Source of the DNA: G963676095 sp963676095 | Lineage (GTDB): Bacteria; Bacteroidota; Bacteroidia; Bacteroidales; Prolixibacteraceae | NCBI GenBank assembly: GCA_963676095.1 | Contig: OY781040.1 | Location: 4,464,001 to 4,528,000, forward strand | Length of the DNA stretch: 64,000 bases | Direction of reading: 5' to 3' | In this document: one piece after another, positions 19,261 to 26,442 of the stretch | Layout of the letters: the number at the start of each line of letters is the position of its first letter | Position numbering within the stretch: position 1 is the first letter of the stretch | Position numbers and translations under genes: made by a program | Notes under the pieces: model-generated | The model's input: the letters and a program-made list of their open reading frames with translations, nothing else | The model's database searches: none | What the model was told of the DNA's origin: nothing

Positions 19261-19356
19261 ATTTATTATAATTATTTTCAGGTATCACATGAACTCGTCA
19301 TTTATCATCTCTTCCAAGAGGGCTGATTCCTGTGGTCTGTTCCATGTGTTTTAATA

Positions 19357-20703
19357 TTATTTTGATAAACTAATTGGTATCCCTTTGTAAAAGTCCAGCC
19401 TCTTATCGCTAAAGACTAGATTAAACGTTGCCTGGAGCAACCCGTTTTCTGCCGTAATTAAATCTGTTTTTACGCTCAGAAAATCGACTGAATTGATTAA
19501 ACCTTGTTTATATTTTTCAGAGGCTACTTCGTAAGATTCTTTTGCCGAATCATATGCTTCCATATTTGCCTCATATTTCACCCGGTTTGTTGTCAGATCG
19601 ACACAAGCTTGTTCAATATTCTTTCGCAGGGTATTTTTTGTGTCTATTTCATCCAGTTCGACTGAGCTGGTTGATATTTTTGCCAGGTCAAGATTGTTTT
19701 TCCCCTGATAATTACTGAAGATAGGGATTGAAAGGCTAAGCCCGACAGAGGGGGTAAACTGGTTTTTTAATTGGGAGGATTTGCTGAACCCGCTAATCTG
19801 GCCCGACCACCCTGTGCTTAACCCGCCACTCAGGGAAAGAGTAGGATAAAGGGCTGCTTGGGCAATTTTCTCGTCAAGCTTTGCACTTTTCAGGTTTAGT
19901 TCTGCCTCCTTAATCTGTGGTTTTATTTGCAGGGCCTGAAGATAAACGTCATTGGCACTTGGTGTTCCCTGCACTGATGCCAGTAAATCATCTATTTCGG
20001 GCGATTCTATTTGAAAGCTGTCGTCAACAGGGAGTTCCATCAACTGCATTAAGGTAACCCGGTCTGTTGCCAGGGTACTTAAATCATCGGCCAGTGTTGA
20101 CTTTTCAGATGCCAGTTCTGATTTTATTTCCAGGTAATCCGATTGGGAAATCACCCCCACGTCCAACCGTTCTTTGGCGAGATTTAACTCCTCTGTTGTC
20201 GATTCGATCTGTTGCTTGTCTTTTTTTACACTTTCCTGGGAATACAGGATCTCCAGGTAAGCTTCCAGAATACTTAACTGTACAGATTCCTTTTCTGTTT
20301 CTGAAGCATACTGGCTACTCTGAAAGTTGATTTTTGCCTGCTTCACCTTGTTTTTCAACTTTGATCCGTTGAAAAGCGTCGCACTTGCATCAAGTCCAAA
20401 TGACGTGGTATTAGACCGTTGCCGCTTCCCAAAGCTATTCTCTTCGGTCAGTGTTTCCTTCTGCCAGCTGTAATCTGTACTGGCACTTCCACTCAGCGTT
20501 GGAAGTAAGTTTTCCTTACTCTGGGCAAGATTAATTTCATCCTCCTTTGTTGACAAAACAGACTTTCGGATATCGACGTTTTTGCTTAGGGCATAGTCTA
20601 TGCAATCATTCAGCGACCAAACTTTCTCCTGAGCAAAAACAACCGAAGTACTTGCCAGCGCCAGAAAACTCATCAATAACAATTTTATTCGCACTGTTTT
20701 CAT
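19357..20703 (-). CDS. TolC-family outer-membrane efflux channel
   Basis: This is an outer-membrane channel of the TolC/OEP family. The 448-residue protein has an N-terminal signal peptide (about 1-25, ending VVFAQ). Two repeated OEP halves rich in long helices follow; a typical segment is WSLNDCIDYALSKNVDIRKS near residue 30. It is the first gene of the minus-strand efflux set, 96 bp before the adaptor. Together with the ATPase and permease it would form a complete MacAB-TolC-like export machine spanning both membranes. Confidence 0.93.
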   Translation of the reverse strand: MKTVRIKLLLMSFLALASTSVVFAQEKVWSLNDCIDYALSKNVDIRKSVLSTKEDEINLAQSKENLLPTLSGSASTDYSWQKETLTEENSFGKRQRSNTTSFGLDASATLFNGSKLKNKVKQAKINFQSSQYASETEKESVQLSILEAYLEILYSQESVKKDKQQIESTTEELNLAKERLDVGVISQSDYLEIKSELASEKSTLADDLSTLATDRVTLMQLMELPVDDSFQIESPEIDDLLASVQGTPSANDVYLQALQIKPQIKEAELNLKSAKLDEKIAQAALYPTLSLSGGLSTGWSGQISGFSKSSQLKNQFTPSVGLSLSIPIFSNYQGKNNLDLAKISTSSVELDEIDTKNTLRKNIEQACVDLTTNRVKYEANMEAYDSAKESYEVASEKYKQGLINSVDFLSVKTDLITAENGLLQATFNLVFSDKRLDFYKGIPISLSK

Positions 20704-20983
20704 ATACGTTATTTAATTTGAAAATAAAGGTATGGCAGTATTTGCTTATAAAAAAAAAGAATCGAAGTTTTCTTCCTTTTTACCGACGGATTGGCGTTTT
20801 TTTAGAAAACAGCTTGTGAGATTTATGCCTGTACTTTTGTTTTTATCTGAGTGATAGGAGAGAATATGAAAAAGAAGAAAGGACGAATGGCTATTTTTAT
20901 TGGGAGAAAAGAACTTCTGCCTCGTTTTTTATTGGACGAAAAATTAATACTCAGGATTTGTAACAGATGATTATTCAGAAATG

Positions 20984-21202
20984 CTATTCATATCTTTTTG
21001 CAACTTCAGGACGAAGCCTCCTGTTCCCTTTTTGTGCTTTGGGGTCATAAGGGCAATGCCGGCACCCATTGGCACAGCAATACCCTCTTTTTACAAGATA
21101 ACTTTCAGTCATAACACGGTAACCTTCCTTACTTAGATAATAATCTTCTCCTTCTTTAAAATCGTCGAACCCTTCGGAGAATAAATTGTCGAACATACCC
21201 AT
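20984..21202 (-). CDS. Small DUF5522-like Cys-rich protein
   Basis: This 72-residue protein of unknown function carries the signature KRGYCCANGCRHCPYDPK, four Cys and one His in a tight cluster. It resembles the DUF5522 family of small proteins found across Bacteroidota and some proteobacteria. The cluster could bind zinc or an iron-sulfur centre, but this is inference. The C-terminus is basic (RRLRPEVAKRYE). It lies 11 bp downstream of ribBA on the same strand and is probably co-transcribed with it. Confidence 0.75.
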   Translation of the reverse strand: MGMFDNLFSEGFDDFKEGEDYYLSKEGYRVMTESYLVKRGYCCANGCRHCPYDPKAQKGNRRLRPEVAKRYE

Positions 21203-21213
21203 GATGGCCTGAA

Positions 21214-22437
21214 TTAATCATATTTGAACTTCTGGAGGAAATGTCCCATCCTGTCGCGTTTTGTTTTCAGATAACGCTGGTTATATTTATTGGGTTCCAC
21301 CTCAAGAGGTACAATCTCGGAAACTTTTAATCCATATCCTTCAAGTCCGACCCGTTTAACAGGATTATTTGTCATAAGTTTCATTTTTGTGATTCCCAGA
21401 TTCCTCAGGATCTGTGCACCTACGCCATAATCACGTTCATCAGCCTGAAACCCGAGATGAATATTGGCTTCGATGGTATCCAGTCCTTCATCCTGAAGTT
21501 TATAGGCGGCAATTTTATTCATAAGGCCTATTCCCCTTCCTTCCTGGGCCATATAAACAATTACACCTTTACCTTCCTTCTCGATCATTTCCATTGCTTT
21601 ATGTAACTGTTCTCCACATTCGCAACGAAGTGATCCGAAAATATCGCCTGTCATGCATGAAGAGTGCATCCTTACCAACACTTCTTCATCCTTCTCCCAC
21701 GATCCTTTTATCAGAGCAACATGTTCTTCTCCATTTGATTTCTGGCGGAAAGGAATAATCCGGAAGTTTCCATATCTTGTTGGCATAGGAACTTCCTCTC
21801 CTTGTTCAATCAGGCTTTCTGATTGGAGCCGGAATACAATCAGGTCTTTTATTGAAATAATTTTAAGATCAAAATTTTGGGCAACTTCCATTAATTGCGG
21901 AAGACGGGACATTGTACCGTCTTCGTTCATAATCTCGACAAGTACCCCTGCCGGCTTTAGGCCAGCCATGCGGGCCAGGTCGACAGCAGCCTCCGTATGT
22001 CCGGCACGTCTTAGAACGCCACGGCTCTTCGCTTTTAAAGGAAATATGTGTCCCGGACGTCCCAGATCGTCTGGGAGAGTACTGTCGCTGGCCAGAGCTT
22101 GTATCGTTTTTGCCCTGTCTGCTGCAGAAATCCCGGTCGTGCATCCATGCCCGATAAGGTCTACAGAAACGGTAAAGGGCGTCTGGTGAGAAGAAGTATT
22201 TTTCCCCACCATTAAATCCAATTCAAGGTCTTCACATCGATTTTCAGTAAGGGGAACACAGATCAATCCACGTCCGTAAGTTGCCATGAAATTAACCTTT
22301 TCAGGTGTAATTAACTCTGCTGCAGCAATAAAATCTCCCTCATTTTCACGATCTTCATCGTCAACAACTATTACCAAATCACCACGTTTAATGGCAACAA
22401 TCGCTTCCGGGATGGTATTTAGTCTGAACTCTGTCAT
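21214..22437 (-). CDS. ribBA: Bifunctional DHBP synthase / GTP cyclohydrolase II
   Basis: This fusion supplies both entry branches of riboflavin synthesis. The N-terminal half (about 1-200) is 3,4-dihydroxy-2-butanone-4-phosphate synthase, with the acidic loop DDEDRENEGDFIAAAE and the GHTEAAVDLARMAG motif. The C-terminal half is GTP cyclohydrolase II, with the zinc-binding CMTGDIFGSLRCECGEQL (three Cys) and the catalytic YMAQEGRGIGL region. The length of 407 residues is standard. No FMN riboswitch is visible upstream; a -7 box 32 nt before the start suggests ordinary transcription. Confidence 0.97.
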   Translation of the reverse strand: MTEFRLNTIPEAIVAIKRGDLVIVVDDEDRENEGDFIAAAELITPEKVNFMATYGRGLICVPLTENRCEDLELDLMVGKNTSSHQTPFTVSVDLIGHGCTTGISAADRAKTIQALASDSTLPDDLGRPGHIFPLKAKSRGVLRRAGHTEAAVDLARMAGLKPAGVLVEIMNEDGTMSRLPQLMEVAQNFDLKIISIKDLIVFRLQSESLIEQGEEVPMPTRYGNFRIIPFRQKSNGEEHVALIKGSWEKDEEVLVRMHSSCMTGDIFGSLRCECGEQLHKAMEMIEKEGKGVIVYMAQEGRGIGLMNKIAAYKLQDEGLDTIEANIHLGFQADERDYGVGAQILRNLGITKMKLMTNNPVKRVGLEGYGLKVSEIVPLEVEPNKYNQRYLKTKRDRMGHFLQKFKYD

Positions 22438-22759
22438 TTTATTTTTCTCCGGTTTTCAAAATGCCGGTGCAAAAATACAGAAAAATATCGATATATGGAT
22501 GGCTGAGAGACAAGGGTATTGCAAATTGAGTGGCCCTATGGCTTTATGGTTTGATTTGTTTACCCCATATTTTGACGGATACTTTTTCCCTTCCTGCCTA
22601 TGTGTTTGGTCATAAACAACCCTGTCGTTCCCCTTTTGCTCTCTTTTTTCAGTACATCCCAAAATCCTTCTCGCTGCTTGCCCGATTCTTATTAAATTGT
22701 CTTTATTTTTACGGTAGCTTTAATTCGAAAAATAGGAACAGGGTTTATTCTCAATATCC
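22438..22759. other. Divergent intergenic region, ribBA / xseA
   Basis: About 320 bp between divergent genes. Apart from a minus-strand -7 box at 22470-22477, I see no RNA gene, riboswitch or strong inverted repeat. No exact TAnnTTTG box is found close to the xseA start. Confidence 0.4.
22470..22477 (-). promoter_or_regulatory. -7 promoter box of ribBA
   Basis: TATTTTTG on the minus strand matches TAnnTTTG and lies 32 nt before the ribBA ATG. Confidence 0.45.
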
Positions 22760-24244
22760 ATGATAAATTCGCAATTCACACTTTCGGAACTGAACATACA
22801 AATCAGGGATACGCTGGAAAATGCATTCTCCGGTCTGGTCTGGGTTAAGGCAGAAATTAGCGAGATTACCGTTAACAGGACCGGACACTGCTACCTGGAG
22901 CTCGTGGAAATGGATCCTCTTACCAGGAATATTGAAGCACGTGCCCGGGCCACGATCTGGTCTTACACATTCAGAATGCTCAAGCCTTATTTTGAAACAA
23001 CAACGGGGCAGGCTTTTTCCCGGGGAATAAATATCCTGGTTAGCGTAAAGGTCGAGTATCATCCTGTTTTTGGACTTAGTCTGAACATCCGGGATATCGA
23101 TCCCAGCTATACGATGGGGGACATGGCCCTGAAACGGCGGGAAATAATTCTTCGGCTTCAGGAAGACGGCGTTGCGGATATGAACAAGGAATTGGAGCTT
23201 CCCCTCGTTCCTCAGCGGGTCGCGATAATTTCTTCTCCTACTGCAGCCGGATTGCAGGACTTTATGAACCAGCTTTCTTCCAACCCGTATCAGATCCGGT
23301 TTTATACAAAACTTTTCCCAGCCGTAATGCAGGGTACGGAAACTGCTGCTTCAATCATTGCAGTCCTGGACCAGGTTTTTCTTTATGACGATTTTTTCGA
23401 TGTTGTCGTTATTATCAGGGGAGGAGGGGCCCAACTCGACCTGGCCAGTTTCGATCATTATGACCTGGCGTTTCATGTGGCCCAGTTTCCTCTTCCTGTG
23501 ATTACCGGAATTGGTCATGATAAAGATGAAACGGTGATTGACCTGGTGGCTCATACGCGACTGAAGACGCCAACAGCTGTTGCGGAATTCCTGATTAGTG
23601 GTGCCGCGGCTTTTGTGCAGCATATCCAGGAGGCTGAAACGATGCTTAACGCTGTTTTGAGTGACAGGATTGAAAAAGAACAAGCATACCTTACTCAGGC
23701 CATGCAGCAGGTAAAACAGGGGGTCATAACCCTTGTACGAAAAGAAGAATATTTATTCGGTATGACCACATTAAAACTTCAAAATGCTGTGCCGCTATTT
23801 CTGAAAAACCAGAAAAATCTTTTCATCGAATACCGTCACCGTCTTCAGTCGGAAGGACGGGAAACAATACGGGGCTGTATGCAACAATTAACAGAAAGGG
23901 GGAATAACCTGAAAATATATTCCAGGTACCGGACCAATGATGAAAAGAAGAGATTGAGGCAAGTGCAGGTAATTATCGGAGACCGTGCGGCAAGGACCCT
24001 AAAATTATTGCAGTCACAATTGTCTGCTTTTGATGAAAAAACCAGATTGGTTGATCCTTACAAAGTTTTGAAACGCGGTTACAGTCTTACCTTTAAAAAC
24101 GGGAAGTTGGTAAAATCGGTAAACGAACTGAAGGAGGGCGAAGTGTTGGTTACCCATTTGGCCGATGGCAGGGCGACAGGAAAAATATTAAAAACGGAAA
24201 ATTATGACTCAAAAGAAGATGACTTACAGAGAAGCAGTTACTGA
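22760..24244 (+). CDS. xseA: Exodeoxyribonuclease VII large subunit
   Basis: This is the catalytic subunit of exonuclease VII, which degrades single-stranded DNA from both ends and acts in repair. The 494-residue protein starts with an OB-fold domain (about 5-110). The core has VAIISSPTAAGLQDF, DVVVIIRGGGAQLDLASFD and GIGHDKDETVIDLVAHTRLKTPTAVAEF, the family's catalytic blocks. A long coiled coil (about 290-410) binds XseB. The C-terminus has the RGYSLTFKNGKLVKS repeat. The small subunit gene overlaps its last 41 bases. Confidence 0.96.
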   Translation: MINSQFTLSELNIQIRDTLENAFSGLVWVKAEISEITVNRTGHCYLELVEMDPLTRNIEARARATIWSYTFRMLKPYFETTTGQAFSRGINILVSVKVEYHPVFGLSLNIRDIDPSYTMGDMALKRREIILRLQEDGVADMNKELELPLVPQRVAIISSPTAAGLQDFMNQLSSNPYQIRFYTKLFPAVMQGTETAASIIAVLDQVFLYDDFFDVVVIIRGGGAQLDLASFDHYDLAFHVAQFPLPVITGIGHDKDETVIDLVAHTRLKTPTAVAEFLISGAAAFVQHIQEAETMLNAVLSDRIEKEQAYLTQAMQQVKQGVITLVRKEEYLFGMTTLKLQNAVPLFLKNQKNLFIEYRHRLQSEGRETIRGCMQQLTERGNNLKIYSRYRTNDEKKRLRQVQVIIGDRAARTLKLLQSQLSAFDEKTRLVDPYKVLKRGYSLTFKNGKLVKSVNELKEGEVLVTHLADGRATGKILKTENYDSKEDDLQRSSY

Positions 24245-24404
24245 AATTGATCAGATTCTCAAAAAAATAGAAAATGAAGAACTGGACGTAGACGATCTGT
24301 CTGAAAAAGTTAAGCGGGTATCGGCACTCATCCGGTTCTGCAAGGAAAAACTGCATAAAACGGAAACTGAGGTAGAAAATATTCTAAAGGAAATGGAAGA
24401 ATGA
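24204..24404 (+). CDS. xseB: Exodeoxyribonuclease VII small subunit
   Basis: This is a small helical subunit of exonuclease VII that binds the coiled coil of XseA. The 66-residue protein has the expected two-helix pattern (YREAVTEIDQILKKIENEEL, then a Lys/Glu-rich second helix), and the length matches the family. The gene overlaps xseA by 41 bp in a different frame. An internal ATG at 24219 (MTYREAV) is an equally plausible start and would shorten the overlap to 26 bp. Confidence 0.9.
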   Translation: MTQKKMTYREAVTEIDQILKKIENEELDVDDLSEKVKRVSALIRFCKEKLHKTETEVENILKEMEE

Positions 24405-24540
24405 GTAACGAATTTTAACGTTAAAGAACCGGATAAAGAGTCAGGCGCAGAAACGGGAATGGTTAATTGGTTTGGTGGTTGTTCCGGATTTTTACCAGAG
24501 ATAACACGGATGGGCACAGATTAAAACAATAAATGTTTGA

Positions 24541-24678
24541 ATGTTTGAACGGTTTGAATGTTTGACGCTTCGCGATTGGGATGAAGGATATTGAGAACTG
24601 GTGAATTAGTGAATGAAAGAATGATTGAATGAAGGAATTGGGAGAAGAGCATCGAGAACGGGAACCGACCAACAACAG
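24541..24678 (+). repeat. 138-bp direct repeat, copy 1
   Basis: Starts ATGTTTGAACGGTTTGAATG and ends near ACCGACCAACAACAG. It is repeated 153 bp downstream with a single visible mismatch (GATTGAATG versus GATTGAGTG). Confidence 0.9.
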
Positions 24679-24693
24679 GAACAGAAGTAATAG

Positions 24694-24831
24694 ATGTTTG
24701 AACGGTTTGAATGTTTGACGCTTCGCGATTGGGATGAAGGATATTGAGAACTGGTGAATTAGTGAATGAAAGAATGATTGAGTGAAGGAATTGGGAGAAG
24801 AGCATCGAGAACGGGAACCGACCAACAACAG
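24694..24831 (+). repeat. 138-bp direct repeat, copy 2
   Basis: Second near-identical copy of the unit at 24541-24678, separated from it by 15 bp. The near identity implies recent duplication or continuing homogenisation. Confidence 0.9.
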
Positions 24832-24865
24832 TAACAACAGAAACCATCAGCTCCTCTTTCAAACT

Positions 24866-24906
24866 ACGAAGTATCAAACACTCAAACGGCGTAGCCTCAA
24901 ACAACA
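24866..24906 (+). repeat. 41-bp direct repeat, copy 1
   Basis: A 41-bp unit starting ACGAAGTATCAAACA and ending GTAGCCTCAAACAACA. The second copy is at 25185-25225. Confidence 0.8.
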
Positions 24907-25010
24907 AAAACCACAGGAACATTCTGAACTGGCGAATTGGTGAGTTGGTGAACTGGTGAGTTGGAAGAAAAAAATCCTGGGAACCGCAACAACAGGAACA
25001 GAAGCAATAG

Positions 25011-25131
25011 ATGTTTGAAAGTTTGAACGTTCGATTGTTTGACGCTTCGCTGTTGGGGCGAGGGAATATTGTGAACTGGTGAAGTGGCGAAAGAAAGAAT
25101 GAGTGAATGATAGAATGGGGAGCGACCAACA
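25011..25131 (+). repeat. Diverged third copy of the 138-bp repeat
   Basis: Shares ATGTTTGAA, TTTGACGCTTCGC, GAACTGGTGAA and CGACCAAC landmarks in the same order as the two upstream copies, with many substitutions and small deletions. Confidence 0.65.
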
Positions 25132-25184
25132 ATATAGTAAACCATCTTTTGTGTCTTGGCGTCTTCGCGTTCAGTTTAGAAACA

Positions 25185-25225
25185 ACGAAGTATCAAACAT
25201 TCAAACGGCGTAGCCTCAAACAACA
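25185..25225 (+). repeat. 41-bp direct repeat, copy 2
   Basis: Matches the copy at 24866-24906 except at about one position (CAAACATTC versus CAAACACTC). Confidence 0.8.
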
Positions 25226-25294
25226 GAAACAATGTTAACCATATTAACAACAGAAACTATCTTCTTCGTGTTTTTTTCTTTGTGTGCCGCGTTA

Positions 25295-25639
25295 TCAGTT
25301 CCCGGAAATTTTCACCTTATATCCTTCCTGTTTAAGAACGCCGGAAATTTTTTCCCTGAAATCGCCCTGAACAAGGATTTCCCCTTCTTTTACAGATCCT
25401 CCAACCCCGCATTTTGTCTTTAATAGTTTGCCCAATTTTTTCAGATCTTCATCAGTCCCGACAAAACCGGAAATAAGAGTGACTGCCTTCCCTTTCCTGT
25501 TTTTCTTGTCCAGGCTAACCTTTAGGTCCTGCTTCCCAGGCGGGAGTGTCTCCTGCTCCTCGGTGTTTTCTTTTTCGTAACCAAAATCGGGGTTAGTGGA
25601 ATAAACCACCCCCAGCCTTTCTTTCCAGTCTTTTGCCAT
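25295..25639 (-). CDS. SUI1/YciH-type translation factor
   Basis: This is a bacterial member of the eIF1/SUI1 family (YciH-like), small proteins thought to influence start-site fidelity on the ribosome. The 114-residue protein has a variable charged N-terminal ~40 residues. A SUI1 fold follows: KAVTLISGFVGTDEDLKKLG, then KTKCGVGGSVKEGEILVQGD and the closing beta-strand GYKVKISG. The length and the GVGGS loop are typical. It is monocistronic here, with a -7 box 20 nt before the ATG. Confidence 0.92.
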   Translation of the reverse strand: MAKDWKERLGVVYSTNPDFGYEKENTEEQETLPPGKQDLKVSLDKKNRKGKAVTLISGFVGTDEDLKKLGKLLKTKCGVGGSVKEGEILVQGDFREKISGVLKQEGYKVKISGN

Positions 25640-25659
25640 AAACCGAAATTTTATTTTTT

Positions 25660-25667
25660 CAAAAGTA
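25660..25667 (-). promoter_or_regulatory. -7 promoter box of the SUI1 gene
   Basis: TACTTTTG on the minus strand matches TAnnTTTG, 20 nt before the start codon. Confidence 0.5.
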
Positions 25668-25759
25668 ACAAAATTAATTTTCCGGAACAGAAAGTTTTAT
25701 TTTCTGTAAGATGAACCTTTCTCCTTTCAATATGGTTGAAATAAGGGATACAACAGATT

Positions 25760-26302
25760 ATGACGACGAAATTGACAGAAGTGAATTCAGAAAGGGATAT
25801 CTTTCCGGAATATAAAGATACACCTATCAGTTTATTATTGGAATACCATAACCTGAACAGACGTTTTTGTTTTTATGAACATCCCCGGATGTTGATCGGG
25901 ATGTGTATAGAAAACCGGAAAAGTCTTTGGATCCCGGATAATTTTGCCTTTATTATCCGGACAGGGGGGACAAATCTGTTCTATCATGAATTCCAGGTGT
26001 CGTATGCCATTGGGGTCGGAGGGATCAGGCATATCGCTTTGATCGGACATGATAACTGCGGAATGGCAGGACTTGAGAAAAGAAAGGATCTATTTATCGA
26101 AGGACTGGTGAAGAATGCCGGATGGAATGAGGAAAATGCCAGGGCCCATTTTGAGAACCTGTCTCCCTTTTTTGAGATTGGTGATTCTGTCCCGTTTTTG
26201 GTTTCGGAAGTAGAGCGTTTAAAGAAACGTTATCCCAGGGTAATGGTTGCACCCTTGTTCTATAATGTTGAAAAGGGAAAATTACTTCAGGTGAAAATTT
26301 AA
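25760..26302 (+). CDS. Beta-carbonic-anhydrase-like protein
   Basis: The 180-residue protein looks like a beta-class carbonic anhydrase, a zinc enzyme hydrating CO2 to bicarbonate. The three expected zinc ligands are visible: Cys49 in MCIENR, and His97 and Cys100 in LIGHDNCGM, followed by the usual glycine. The conserved Arg of the active-site dyad is present (Arg53), but its Asp partner is Glu51 (CxExR instead of CxDxR). FAFIIRTGG matches the RNAG strand of the family. The change and the divergent rest place it in an atypical clade, so catalytic activity should not be assumed. It stands alone; the minus-strand SUI1 gene is divergent. Confidence 0.75.
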   Translation: MTTKLTEVNSERDIFPEYKDTPISLLLEYHNLNRRFCFYEHPRMLIGMCIENRKSLWIPDNFAFIIRTGGTNLFYHEFQVSYAIGVGGIRHIALIGHDNCGMAGLEKRKDLFIEGLVKNAGWNEENARAHFENLSPFFEIGDSVPFLVSEVERLKKRYPRVMVAPLFYNVEKGKLLQVKI

Positions 26303-26435
26303 TTTTCAGAAGCTGTCCAAAAAGTAGATTCTAACGATTTTCAACTTACAAATTGACAGCTGTCCTGCGTAACTTGTACTTACAATCTGGTAGTCTCCAA
26401 AAAACTTGCCGGACTTTTTAGACGGCCTCTGAAAA
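26303..26435. mobile_element. MITE-like inverted-repeat element
   Basis: A 133-bp segment is bounded by 22-bp inverted repeats at 26303-26324 and 26414-26435 with 19 of 22 positions complementary. The outer end reads TTTTCAGAAGCTGTCC and the other end, read inwards, TTTTCAGAGGCCGTCT. It starts right at the stop codon of the preceding gene and has no coding capacity. Size and structure fit a miniature inverted-repeat element or an IS remnant. An alternative is a long-looped bidirectional terminator. I see no clear target-site duplication. Confidence 0.5.
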
Positions 26436-26442
26436 GCAGTTT

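Larger units (their letters stand above)
24405..25294. repeat. Gene-free block of long direct repeats
   Basis: About 890 bp without a credible gene, built largely from direct repeats. A 138-bp unit occurs at 24541-24678 and 24694-24831 (153-bp period, one mismatch seen), and a diverged copy begins at 25011. A separate 41-bp unit occurs at 24866-24906 and 25185-25225, differing at about one base. Between them lie short iterations such as GAATTGGTGAGTTGGTGA. The minus-strand open frames across the block arise because 153 is a multiple of three. Their translations are low-complexity, without a start context or known domain. Confidence 0.75.

Noticed and set aside
22438..22759. FMN riboswitch for ribBA
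   Set aside because: The conserved AGGG...ACCGGCGG-type blocks of the FMN aptamer are not found on either strand.
24463..25132. Long overlapping minus-strand open frames in the repeat block, possible repeat protein
   Set aside because: They stay open only because the 153-bp repeat is a multiple of three. The translations are low-complexity, have no start context or recognisable domain, and two frames overlap each other.
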